Origin: VAZQ01 sp963725065
GTDB taxonomy: Bacteria > Pseudomonadota > Alphaproteobacteria > Rhizobiales > Xanthobacteraceae
Direction: 5' to 3'
DNA length: 64,000 nt
Assembly: GCA_963725065.1 (NCBI GenBank)
Contig: CAVRXD010000010.1
Coordinates: 24,343-88,342 of the forward strand
The notes under the pieces were generated by a model. It searched no databases and was not told the origin of the DNA. It was given only the letters and a program-made list of their open reading frames with translations. A program made the position numbers and the translations under genes. Of the stretch, positions 8,904-16,550 are shown piece after piece; the first letter of the stretch is position 1, and every line of letters starts with the position of its first letter.

Positions 8904-10189
8904 GCAACGGCTGCGAGCCATGTCCGGGACTGGTTGCGCTCCGCAGCGGCCATGTTGGAAAGATGCGTGACCACTCGGTTCGAAAGCTCCGTGGCGGGAG
9001 CGCCCGACGCGAGCGCGATGGCGCTGGCGCCGACGAGGAAGCGCGGCGGCAGCTCGGCCGGAAGGCGCCCGGCCGCGAGCTGCATGGCGCCGCGGCGAAT
9101 GGCGACCTGGTCCTCGCGGCGGAACGGGATGACGTCCGCAAGCGCGCGTTGACCGAGGGACCGCCGCGGCTGAAACGCGATCTCATCGACGATCTCGGGG
9201 ACTGCACGGCCGAACAGGCGCAGCAGCGGCGGCGGCAGACGGTGGCCGCGGCGCGGGTTGTAGAGATCGCGCCAGACGCGGCGTGCATTGTTGGCATCCT
9301 CGCCGAAGCCGAGCCGGTCCAACATGTCCGCCAGGATGAAGCCGCGGACGTAGCCGGTCGGATGCGCACCGCCGGGACGGTAGGTCAGCGACCGGGGGGA
9401 CGGATGCGACAGGAAGTTCATCATGCCTGCGGCAGCGGCCGGGCCGCCCAGCAGGATGGCGGCGAGATCGGCGAAGATCTCCTTGTGCCAACGCCGGAAG
9501 ATCGACACGAGCAGCGGATCGCGCAACGAACCCATCATGCGGCCCGCGACCGCGGTCTGGTTCTCGTGCCACAGACCCAGGTCGGCCTGGATGTTGTGCG
9601 CGACCTCATGCAGGAACACCGCCTGCCACGGATTGTCGCGATCCCAGGGAATGCGGATGACCGGGAACGGATTCTTGTCGCCGAGCAGGCGGGCGAGCTG
9701 GACGCCGCGGCGTTGCGTCGCCGGCGAGTAGCCATGCTCCATGTAGGTCACGGGCTTGAGCAGGGCGCCCGAGAACGCGTCGGGCGCGGCCGCGCGCACG
9801 GCGCGATAACAGTCGGTCGCGATCATGTCGTGGGCGGCAAGCGGACGCGCGAACGACGAGCCGCGCTGGCTGAAGATTTCGAAGAACATGCCGAAGCTGC
9901 GGCGCGCGCGATCGATCTCGCGCTCGACCATCGCCGTGGCGATGAGCTTGGGCTCGGTCTCTCGACGCGACCAGATGCGCTGGAGATGTTCGAGCCGGCG
10001 CGCGATGCGTGCCGAGATTTGCGCCAGCCGCTGGTTGACGGCCTGAAAGTGCTCGGCCGACGGAGCGAACGGGATGTCCTGCGGACGCAGACCGACCCGG
10101 CGTGGTGTCAACCGTGCGAGGCGTTGCGCGCGCGCCGTGACGGCGATGCGCTTTGCCTCGAGGAATTCGGTCGTCACCACGCTGGCCAT
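8900..10189 (-). CDS. HExxH zinc-metallopeptidase-like protein
   Basis: An intact 429-residue soluble protein. It has HEVAHN at residues 194-199 (HExxH zinc motif) and, about 40 residues later, HKEIFADLAA, whose Glu (about 237) fits a third zinc ligand of gluzincin type. The N-terminal 110 residues are Arg-rich and helical. The start ATG 10189 has GGAGGACAT upstream. No signal peptide, so it acts in the cytosol or is exported by another route. I cannot assign a known peptidase family. It follows the charge-segregated protein by 48 bp and is translationally coupled to the next gene. Being a peptidase is inferred from the motif alone. Confidence 0.72.
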   Translation of the reverse strand: MASVVTTEFLEAKRIAVTARAQRLARLTPRRVGLRPQDIPFAPSAEHFQAVNQRLAQISARIARRLEHLQRIWSRRETEPKLIATAMVEREIDRARRSFGMFFEIFSQRGSSFARPLAAHDMIATDCYRAVRAAAPDAFSGALLKPVTYMEHGYSPATQRRGVQLARLLGDKNPFPVIRIPWDRDNPWQAVFLHEVAHNIQADLGLWHENQTAVAGRMMGSLRDPLLVSIFRRWHKEIFADLAAILLGGPAAAAGMMNFLSHPSPRSLTYRPGGAHPTGYVRGFILADMLDRLGFGEDANNARRVWRDLYNPRRGHRLPPPLLRLFGRAVPEIVDEIAFQPRRSLGQRALADVIPFRREDQVAIRRGAMQLAAGRLPAELPPRFLVGASAIALASGAPATELSNRVVTHLSNMAAAERNQSRTWLAAVA

Positions 10190-10237
10190 GGATGTCCTCC
10201 GCTGCGCGCATGTGGAGCTTGTGGTGTCGGGTCGAGC

Positions 10238-11248
10238 TCACATCCGCATCGCACGGGCCGGAGCGCGCATGCCGCGGCCGCGCATGGCCATGCCCATCCC
10301 ACGCATGGGACGGATGCCGCGCATCCCGATGCGCCCGCGGGCGCCGGCGATCGCCTGGCGCAGGACGGCGCGGCCACGCGGCAGCGGCCGCGCGAGCCGG
10401 CGGACGAGGCGGGCGCTGGCGGCAACGCGGCGCGCGGTGTTGAGCGCGATGCGCGGCCGCAGCGCCGGCGGCGTTCCGCGCGCGGCGGCGGTGCGACGTA
10501 CGCTGCGCACGACCCGCGGCAACGCGCGGATCGCGGCCGGCCCCAGGCGACGGACCAGGCTGCGCGCCGCGCGCACCGTGGTGCGGACGGCGGCGCGACG
10601 GGCCGCGGGCGGCAAGGCGGCGCCGGCGCGACGCACCAGCGAACGGGCCGCGACGCCGGCGACGACGGGGAGCGCGGCCGGATTGCGGGCGGCAAATTCG
10701 GCCAGCGCTTCGAGCGCCTCGTCCTCCGACGCCCCTTCGAACCGCAATCGGCCCAGGACCTGCGCGGCCGTCGCCGCGGCGCGGGCCGCGGGATGGGGAA
10801 TGACGCGCAGGATCGGCGTCGCGGCGCGCGCGATCCGTCCCACTATCGGCGCCGCACGGCGTGCGACCCGCACCGCACCACGAGCGGCACGGCGCAGGGC
10901 GCGGCCGGCACGACGGAAGAACTCATCGGTGTCTTCGGCGGCAAGGGCGGTGGCCAACGCGGTTTCCAGGGCCTCTTCGTCCTCGAAGCCGTCTTCGTCG
11001 TACGCGTCGACGTCGCCGAATTCGTCGAGCTCCGCGGCCTCGAGCTCGTCCGCTTCGTCGAAGCCTTCATCCTCGTCGGCCGCGTCGAACTCGTCGGCTT
11101 CATCGAATTCGTCCGCCGCTTCGAGCTCGTCGGCCTCGTCGAATTCATCGCCCTCGTCGAATTCGTCGAACTCGTCGTACGCGTCCGCGGCTCCTTCGGC
11201 CTCGTCGTAGGCGAGATCTTCGAACATATTCTCCTCGTAAAGCGCCAT
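10238..11248 (-). CDS. Charge-segregated protein: acidic repeat half plus Arg-rich half
   Basis: First gene of the operon, 336 residues, start ATG 11248 behind AGAGGAGATCTCCC. Residues 1-111 contain dozens of Asp/Glu and not one Lys, Arg or His; units such as DEFDEADEF repeat with Ala/Phe/Leu between them. Residues 112-336 hold many Arg (runs like RRAGRALRRAARGAVRVARR) with hydrophobic Ala/Val/Ile, one short acidic patch at about 171-187, and a Gly-Met-Arg tail (RGMGMAMRGRGM). There is no Lys anywhere. The layout resembles an acidic pro-piece masking a cationic amphipathic domain, or a self-assembling polyampholyte. Two proteases and a metallopeptidase-like protein follow in the same operon. 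Function is unknown. Confidence 0.75.
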   Translation of the reverse strand: MALYEENMFEDLAYDEAEGAADAYDEFDEFDEGDEFDEADELEAADEFDEADEFDAADEDEGFDEADELEAAELDEFGDVDAYDEDGFEDEEALETALATALAAEDTDEFFRRAGRALRRAARGAVRVARRAAPIVGRIARAATPILRVIPHPAARAAATAAQVLGRLRFEGASEDEALEALAEFAARNPAALPVVAGVAARSLVRRAGAALPPAARRAAVRTTVRAARSLVRRLGPAAIRALPRVVRSVRRTAAARGTPPALRPRIALNTARRVAASARLVRRLARPLPRGRAVLRQAIAGARGRIGMRGIRPMRGMGMAMRGRGMRAPARAMRM

Positions 11249-11918
11249 GGGAGATCTCCTCTTGGATCAAGGCGGAACGCGTGTTCCAGAATGGCTCGGC
11301 GCCTGCACGTGCTGACACGGCCGCGCTGTCCAGGAGGCTCGACCCAACGCGCATCGATTTCCAGTCACCAGTGGCGGGTGCCCGTAACGTGGTCGCCGGA
11401 AACACCGACTTGACAATGTCGCGATCTGACGGGGCGCGGGCTTTGCGGCCAGTCAGGCCGGCCCAACCTGACTGGCCGGACGGCGGCCATCTCGCGAATG
11501 AGGCGGCGAATGTCTGCCGAACGCTGCCCGCAGCGACCAGGATGGTGCAGCGGTGGAACCTAAGGAGTGCTCGATGCCACGACCGACCTCGCCGGCAGTG
11601 TGGGCATCACCCTTGCGGCGAGGCGTCGGTACCTGCTCCCGCCGCCAGCTTTTCGCGAGTGCCGCCATCGCGGCCTCGCGCGTCGGCTGGTAGCCGTGAG
11701 CGACGCGGCACCGCCTCTGAGATTAAGACGCGCGGCAAGAAAAAGCCCCGGACTCGGCCGGGCTTGAAGTGTGCCAATGAGCCTCCAGGCCGATAAGCCT
11801 AGACGGTGCTGATGCTACGCCCAAACGGAAGTCCCGTCCTGCGACGGGTAAGCTCAACACATGGAGAAGTGTCTTGAAATAGGCGAATGACTTGGCGCTG
11901 AGCGCTCAAGAAGGTCTG
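11249..11918. other. Intergenic region upstream of the large operon
   Basis: No convincing gene was found in this 670-base stretch. Its left part should hold the promoter of the minus-strand operon that starts at 11248, but I see no clear -35/-10 pair. Its right part holds the terminator for the small minus-strand gene at 11919 (see 11735-11765). Confidence 0.4.
11735..11765 (-). terminator. Rho-independent terminator, minus strand
   Basis: The arms AAGCCC (11743-11748) and GGGCTT (11760-11765) pair, with two more G-C pairs inside and a one-base bulge. On the minus strand the hairpin is followed by TTTTTCTT. It would end transcription of the small gene at 11919-12251. Confidence 0.65.
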
Positions 11919-12251
11919 CTAGGCGGCTCCGCCTCCGACGAGGCGATACATCCCTCGAACTATCGCGAGCGCCCCGCCGAGGTCGCGGCCCCGGATGGCG
12001 GCGAGCGCTCGGTTCGCGCTGCTAGAGAGGCCCGACTGGTGCCGTACGGCCTGGCGCAGGAAGGTCCGGGCGAGCTCTATCTGGTTCTCTACGTCCACGC
12101 CCGCAAGGGCGAAATCGAGGGCGCCGTGGGCGGCAACAAGGTTCCCCTGGGCCTGGGTGGGGGGCCGGCGGCCACCCGGAGTCATGATCGCGGCTTCCTC
12201 CTCGAGCGCGAAGAGGGTTTCCTCGGCAAGATCATCTATGTCGCTCCGCAT
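11919..12251 (-). CDS. Unknown small protein (110 residues)
   Basis: Start ATG 12251 with CGGAGGAAATCG upstream, a strong ribosome site. The product is helical and soluble: MRSDIDDLAEETLFALEEEA, then a middle segment with LDFALAGVDVENQIELARTF and a small-residue C-terminus ending RLVGGGAA. A terminator follows 150 bp downstream. It lies upstream of the large operon on the same strand but is separated from it by the terminator and 670 bp. No family recognised. Confidence 0.55.
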   Translation of the reverse strand: MRSDIDDLAEETLFALEEEAAIMTPGGRRPPTQAQGNLVAAHGALDFALAGVDVENQIELARTFLRQAVRHQSGLSSSANRALAAIRGRDLGGALAIVRGMYRLVGGGAA

Positions 12252-12329
12252 CGATTTCCTCCGTAAGATCCCTCACCAGGATGGCCCGGAGGCAGGTCGG
12301 CGACCAGTCGCACGTTGGTGGTAGCTTAA

Positions 12330-12533
12330 ATGAGGGAACGCCGACGGGACGACGCGGTGAAGCAGGCGCTGCGCGACATGATCAAGCTGATCGGCGCGCT
12401 CAGTGGCCTGTCGCCGCAGAATGCCTACACCCTATGCTCGATCGCCGCCGACCTGCGCGTGACGCAGACCGTCGACGGCAACAAAAGCATCCATTGCGTG
12501 CTGGCCAAGACGAAGCTGCCGGCGCGGCGCTAG
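12330..12533 (+). pseudogene. C-terminal stump of an acetamidase/formamidase
   Basis: The 67 residues contain ALRDMIKLIGALSGLSPQNA followed by YTLCSIAADLRVTQTVDGN, which match the C-terminal block of the FmdA/AmdA amidase family (typically about 310-450 residues). The rest of the gene is missing, because a TAA lies directly before the ATG. The stop codon TAG is supplied by the CTAG end of the adjacent palindrome. It is a deletion remnant and is unlikely to be functional. Confidence 0.7.
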
Positions 12534-12607
12534 TGTGGCGGATTTGACGTTCCTATCAGCATTGCCGCGAGTTGTTCAGAGGAATGTCAAATCCAAAGCC
12601 ACACTAG
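12530..12607. repeat. CTAG-bounded palindrome, GTGTGGCGGATTTGAC type
   Basis: Starts CTAGTGTGGCGGATTTGAC and ends with the inverted arm GTCAAATCCAAAGCCACACTAG. The arms are about 20 bases with few mismatches. A degraded second copy lies at 60497-60560. Confidence 0.75.
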
Positions 12608-12620
12608 AATCATATAGTTG

Positions 12621-12695
12621 CTAGTGTCCTTCGATTCCGAAGTTCGCAAGCGAGCGTGCCGCACAATGATGCGAACTTCGGAATTGGGACACTAG
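12621..12695. repeat. CTAG-bounded palindrome, GTGTCC..TTCCGAAGTTCGC type
   Basis: About 75 bases beginning CTAGTGTCCTTCGATTCCG and ending in the inverted arm CTTCGGAATTGGGACACTAG. Related copies at 15072, 16336, 22602 and 60572 differ mainly in the loop, with compensating changes in the stem of the copy at 15072. Confidence 0.8.
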
Positions 12696-12724
12696 CGGTC
12701 GATCAAGGACCAGCTCGTTAAAAC

Positions 12725-12961
12725 ATGGAGATACGTTTCCTCAAACGCCAAGCAATCGGATGGAAGTTCTCTATGGGGAGAACCTACTCGATCGACGAGG
12801 CGGACAAGACCGTGACCTTCCGCACTGAGGGCAGTACATTCCCAAATGACTGCGGACGAACTGATATACACAAATCCTACCACTACACTTGGCGCGCGGG
12901 TCGAGGCAGTCTGGAAGCGGGTGAAGTAAACTTAGGTTTTATGAGTACACGCCGTAGCTAG
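12725..12961 (+). pseudogene. Remnant of a lipocalin-like domain protein
   Basis: The segment GRTYSIDEADKTVTFRTEGS followed by TFPND resembles the conserved core of lipocalin-like domain proteins (typically GTYSVDE..K.. then EGSTFPNW). Only about 78 codons are open, the N-terminus lacks the domain's first strand, and the C-terminus becomes unrelated. There is no convincing ribosome site. I treat it as a decayed fragment within the relic zone. Confidence 0.45.
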
Positions 12962-13072
12962 ACGATCCCCAAGTTCGGAACAGTTCGGGGGGTTACCCGC
13001 GACTGGCTCAAATTCAAGAATCCGGCTGCGCCGGCGGTGAAGCGTGAGGCGGAAGAGGACTGGGGCAAATAA
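12962..13072 (+). pseudogene. Short C-terminal relic of an unidentified gene
   Basis: Thirty-six in-frame codons end in DWLKFKNPAAPAVKREAEED and WGK before TAA. They are protein-like and hydrophilic, but have no start codon or ribosome site. The segment directly follows the lipocalin-like fragment in another frame, so it looks like the tail of a different deleted gene. Confidence 0.3.
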
Positions 13073-13082
13073 GAAGTGGGAC

Positions 13083-13250
13083 TCAGTCGGCCCTGCGATC
13101 TCCGGCTTTCCAGCTCATGGTACCCAAAGCCGAGAGAAGGGCTTCAAGTGCGGGGACCTTTTTCTCGTCGGCGACTTTTATTGCTTCGCGCACCATGCCG
13201 CTTAAGAGCTCTACTTGATCTCCATCGAGTTCTACAAGGTAGCGTTCCAT
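13083..13250 (-). CDS. Small unknown protein (55 residues)
   Basis: From ATG 13250 the frame reads MERYLVELDGDQVELLSGMV, with a helical Lys/Glu-rich middle (REAIKVADEKKVPALEALL) and ends KAGDRRAD. GAGGA lies about 11 bases upstream. An earlier ATG six codons upstream is possible (13268). Composition is balanced and protein-like, with more A/T-ending codons than the neighbours. No family is known to me. Confidence 0.45.
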   Translation of the reverse strand: MERYLVELDGDQVELLSGMVREAIKVADEKKVPALEALLSALGTMSWKAGDRRAD

Positions 13251-13555
13251 GATGTACCTGTTCCTCACAAATCATCGCCAGGATGTGCTGACCAGTAGCA
13301 GGAAGATCACGGCGCGCAAGCGCTCTCCCGGGCTGGATCGACTGCCGTGATCTCGGCCAAGTGCTCAAGCACGAAGGCCCATTGCGCTGGCCGGTGGGGG
13401 GGTGCAGGTTCGCATAGGCGAACGTAAAGCGGCGGAAAAGAAAGACAGACAACGATCGGCGATTAGCAACTGCGGAATCCAAATGGCTTGCTCACGTTAC
13501 GAGTTTGGCTGTCTCAATTGGATACGAACGATAGAAAAGGACCTGATAATGGTCA

Positions 13556-13738
13556 ATGTTGGCCGGGCCGGCAAGCCGTCCGCCTCGCGGGGCTTGGAAC
13601 CGGCCGAGGGCTGCAATCGCTGGCGCCGCGCCGCCGAGCTTCTGCTTCGAGCAGGCCGGCGTGGCCGCGGTGAGCAATCAGGTGAAGCTGGCTTTGTTTT
13701 ATGACGCACAGCTCGACATCGGGGCGATGGAAGTCTGA
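13556..13738 (+). pseudogene. Degraded copy 1 of a small conserved protein (CNRWRRA..EQA family)
   Basis: Joining two frames gives GCNRWRRAAELL and then FEQAGVAAVSNQVKLALFYD to the stop after GAMEV. The same signature occurs in the relic at 24940-25156 (HCNRWRRAT then LLEQADVAAIGRQVHLAFFY), also with a frame break at the same place. Both are remnants of one gene family, not active genes as they stand. Confidence 0.45.
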
Positions 13739-13948
13739 CCAATTTCCAGCGTAGACCTCAAAGCACCCCGGGGAGGTAAATGGCCCAGGATAGAGGCCAG
13801 ACCGCCGACCAAACAACCGCTTTAACGAAACTGACGGCGCAAGTTGACGCGCCCGCACATTGACCTGATCGCACCCAAATCTGGAAGCGGACATGACGGG
13901 TTGGGGTCGCCGAACGGGAGGTTATGGAATGTCCACCGATGAGCCGTT

Positions 13949-14920
13949 CTACTCCGGTTTGATGTTGGCCGCCCGGATTACTTTGGCCCACTTCTCGATG
14001 TCCTCGGCGACGAGCTTTGCGAAGTCCACGTACGAGCCCCGAAGCACTGTGCCGCCCACGTCGGCAAGCCGAGCCGTCATCTTTGGATCGGCGAGCGCGG
14101 TGTTAATTTCATTGTTGAGTTTTTCGACAATCTCCGACGGCATGTTCTTGGGCGCGGCGACGCCCTGCCACGCGCTCGCGTCGAAGCCCGGCACGAAATC
14201 ACTCACGGTCGGGATCTCCGGCAGCGTCTCCCAACGGGTCCGGGTCGTCACCGCGAGCGCGCGCAGTTTACCGGCCTTGATATACTCGATCGAAGAGGAC
14301 AAGGGATCGAACATCACTTGAACCTGACCGCCAAGTAGATCAGTGACCGCAGGGGCTGAACCACGGTAAGGGACGTGAACCATCTCGACACTGGTCATCA
14401 TCTTGAACAGCTCGCCTGTTACGTGCGCGGTGCTCCCGTTGCCCGCCGATGCCATACTAATCCTGCCCGGATTGGCCTGGGCATAGGCGATGAACTCGGA
14501 AACCGTCTTGGCCGGAACCGATGGATTCACCACCATGACCAGCGGCACGCGGATGATGCCAGCGACCGGCGCGATGTCGCGGCGGAAATTGAGCTTGTCG
14601 TAAAGTGTCGCGTTGATCGCGTTCGTAGTGCTGACATGGAGGAGCGTGTAGCCGTCCGGCGGCGCCTTCGCGACCGCTTCGGTGGCGATATTGCTCGCGG
14701 CACCCGGCCGGTTCTCGATGACGAACGGCTGGCCAAGCCGGTCCGACAGCCATTGCCCCATAAGGCGTGAGGAGATGTCGCCCACGCCGCCAGGGGGAAA
14801 GCCGACGATCAATCGCACCGGCCGCGACGGATAGCTCTGCGCCCATGCGACGCGCAACACGGCCGGGAGCGCGGCAGCGCCCGCTGCCAGATGTAAGAAC
14901 TTGCGGCGGGGAAGTCTCAT
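13949..14920 (-). CDS. TctC-type (Bug) solute receptor 1
   Basis: A 323-residue extracytoplasmic receptor of the tripartite tricarboxylate transporter family. The leader MRLPRRKFLHLAAGAAALP has a twin-arginine motif and ends near WAQ; the mature start SYPSRPVRLIVGFPPGG is the family hallmark, followed by FVIENRPGAASN, KAPPDGYTLL and the ligand loop region YRGSAPAVTDLLGGQVQVMF. Start ATG 14920 follows AGGGAGGGCTAT. An ATG further upstream (14980) is less likely because it lacks a site. No TctA/TctB membrane genes are nearby. Ligand unknown; carboxylates are typical. Confidence 0.92.
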   Translation of the reverse strand: MRLPRRKFLHLAAGAAALPAVLRVAWAQSYPSRPVRLIVGFPPGGVGDISSRLMGQWLSDRLGQPFVIENRPGAASNIATEAVAKAPPDGYTLLHVSTTNAINATLYDKLNFRRDIAPVAGIIRVPLVMVVNPSVPAKTVSEFIAYAQANPGRISMASAGNGSTAHVTGELFKMMTSVEMVHVPYRGSAPAVTDLLGGQVQVMFDPLSSSIEYIKAGKLRALAVTTRTRWETLPEIPTVSDFVPGFDASAWQGVAAPKNMPSEIVEKLNNEINTALADPKMTARLADVGGTVLRGSYVDFAKLVAEDIEKWAKVIRAANIKPE

Positions 14921-15071
14921 ATAGCCCTCCCTGGAATTTATGGTGCCCCGAGCGTGCAATCCGTCGCGAGTAATGGACAAAGACTATGATACTTGCTGCG
15001 ACGGTTGAAGGCCGATGTCGCCCATCAGCCAGCGATTGCCGAACAATCGCGATTTATGAGTACACGCCCTA

Positions 15072-15147
15072 CTAGTGTCCCTTTGGTTCCGACGTTCGTA
15101 CGAGCGCGTGGTGCAAAGGGATACGTACGTCGGAACCGGGACACTAG
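15072..15147. repeat. CTAG-bounded palindrome, variant with compensated stem
   Basis: Begins CTAGTGTCCCTTTGGTTCCG and ends CGTCGGAACCGGGACACTAG. Compared with the copies at 12621 and 16336 the stem sequence has changed (GACGTTCGTAC in place of GAAGTTCGCA) on both arms, so pairing is retained. Confidence 0.75.
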
Positions 15148-15200
15148 CCGCAGCTCGTGCTTTCAGGTCTAAAGACGTCCCACCCTGCGAGTGGCTGCAG

Positions 15201-15419
15201 CTACCTGATGAAATCCTGGGTGCTCATGGGTCCGCGCTTCCCCCCAGGAGGGGCGGCCTCATACGCATTCATGGCGTCGCACGCCTCGAGGTCACCCGCG
15301 CCGCACAGCCAGACGGCCTCCTGATAACTCAGATAGGTCCGTGCAAGAGCACTGTGAGGGCAAACGAACGGAAACAGGAAGATTGCCGAGATGGCGGCAA
15401 ACCTTAAAGCTTTCACCAT
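15201..15419 (-). CDS. Small secreted protein, unknown
   Basis: 72 residues from ATG 15419 with GCAGAGGAGTCGCCGTC upstream. Residues 1-27 form a typical Sec signal (MVKALRFAAISAIFLFPFV ... ALA). The mature part has two cysteines (WLCGAGDLEACDAM) and ends MSTQDFIR. Likely periplasmic. The two cysteines could form a disulfide. No family recognised. Confidence 0.6.
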   Translation of the reverse strand: MVKALRFAAISAIFLFPFVCPHSALARTYLSYQEAVWLCGAGDLEACDAMNAYEAAPPGGKRGPMSTQDFIR

Positions 15420-15535
15420 GACGGCGACTCCTCTGCGTGGGCCTACACGATCTCTACGCCCACCGCCTCACCGCGAAGGTGAATGGCGTCACAGTTCATG
15501 CAAACTATTTATTGGACATAATAGGGAGGCAAGGC

Positions 15536-16339
15536 ATGGCCGAGCACATCGATGGACCGCTCTATTACGAGACGATGGGCAAGAGCGGCCCGGTTATGGC
15601 CTTCGTGCATCCAAACCCGATGGACCAGTCGTGCTGGATCTTCCAGATGGCGCAGATGTCCACTTGGTATCGCTGCATCGCCATCGATCTGCCGGGCTAC
15701 GGGAAGTCGCCGAAGGCCCGCGCCGGGCTCAGCATGCAGGACATCGCACAGGCCTGCTGGGAGGCGATAGACAATGCCTATCCCGACGAACGCGCCATCC
15801 TGGTCGGCTGCTCCATCGGCTCATCGATGCTGATCTGGATGCACAACCAACGCCCGCAGCAGACCGCGGCGCTGATCATGTGCGGCACCGGCTACAACCC
15901 CAAGAAGGAGTTCATCCCAGCGCGCATCGAGTCTTATCAGGAGCAGGGCATCGGCTACCGTTGGGGCTATACCTTCGAGGACTTCAGCCCCGCCTTCCGC
16001 TCGACGCCGATGGCGCATTTCTTCGCCAGCCTGTTCGCCGAGCGCAACGCGTTCGGCGATGTCGACACCATCATCACCCAGTTCCAGGCCTATCGGCAGC
16101 CCGAGCCCGAGGACCATCACGCCAAAGTCGCCTGTCCAGCCATCATCCTCACCGGCAGCGAGGACAACACGCACCGGACCGCCTTCGCGCTGCAGAAGCG
16201 CATCGCCGGCTGCGAGATGAAAATCCTCTACGGCGCCGGCCATGCCTGCCAGATCGAGCAGCCTGCGCTGTTCAACCGCTACATGATCGACTTTTTGACC
16301 GCCCACGGCCTGTTCCCGGGAGCCACACGCCGGGGCTAG
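15536..16339 (+). CDS. Alpha/beta-hydrolase fold protein
   Basis: 267 residues from ATG 15536 behind ATAGGGAGGCAAGGC. The strand before the oxyanion hole reads VMAFVHPNPMDQ, the nucleophile elbow is VGCSIGSS (G-x-S-x-G), the acid is likely in ILTGSEDNT and the histidine in GAGHACQIEQP. It is cytosolic. The HPNP in place of the usual HGxx is slightly unusual. The substrate cannot be predicted. Its stop codon TAG is part of the CTAG end of the following palindrome. A longer in-frame start at 15437 exists but has no ribosome site. Confidence 0.85.
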   Translation: MAEHIDGPLYYETMGKSGPVMAFVHPNPMDQSCWIFQMAQMSTWYRCIAIDLPGYGKSPKARAGLSMQDIAQACWEAIDNAYPDERAILVGCSIGSSMLIWMHNQRPQQTAALIMCGTGYNPKKEFIPARIESYQEQGIGYRWGYTFEDFSPAFRSTPMAHFFASLFAERNAFGDVDTIITQFQAYRQPEPEDHHAKVACPAIILTGSEDNTHRTAFALQKRIAGCEMKILYGAGHACQIEQPALFNRYMIDFLTAHGLFPGATRRG

Positions 16340-16410
16340 TGTCCCGATTCCGAAGTTCGCATCATTGTGCTGCACACTCGTTTGCGAACTTCGGAATCGA
16401 AGGACACTAG
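16336..16410. repeat. CTAG-bounded palindrome, GTGTCC type
   Basis: Starts CTAGTGTCCCGATTCCGAAG and ends TTCGGAATCGAAGGACACTAG-like arm at 16390-16410. The first CTAG contains the stop codon of the alpha/beta-hydrolase gene. Nearly identical to the copy at 22602-22676 and oriented the same way. Confidence 0.8.
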
Positions 16411-16421
16411 CAACTGGTTTT

Positions 16422-16475
16422 GGTTCAGAAGTCCGCATTTCGGACTTGCCGCGGAAATGATGCGGACTTCTGAGC
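16422..16475. repeat. Palindrome, TTCAGAAGTCCGCAT type (partial)
   Basis: Arms GTTCAGAAGTCCGCAT and ATGCGGACTTCTGAGC face each other around CGGACTTGCCGCGGAA. A full copy with CTAG boundary is at 22689-22766, and a half copy is at 17150-17187. The pair order at 16.3-16.5 kb is repeated at 22.6-22.8 kb. Confidence 0.75.
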
Positions 16476-16550
16476 TGCCTTGCTCGCGATGACGGCCCAA
16501 GGGCGGAGGAAGGATTTCCCACGCCCTCGGTGCCGAAATCGTGAAGTTCG

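Noticed and set aside
13781..13864. A 27-codon plus-strand frame behind GGGGAGGTAA (MAQDRGQTADQTTAL).
   Set aside because: The ribosome site is good but the peptide is short and featureless; not enough support.
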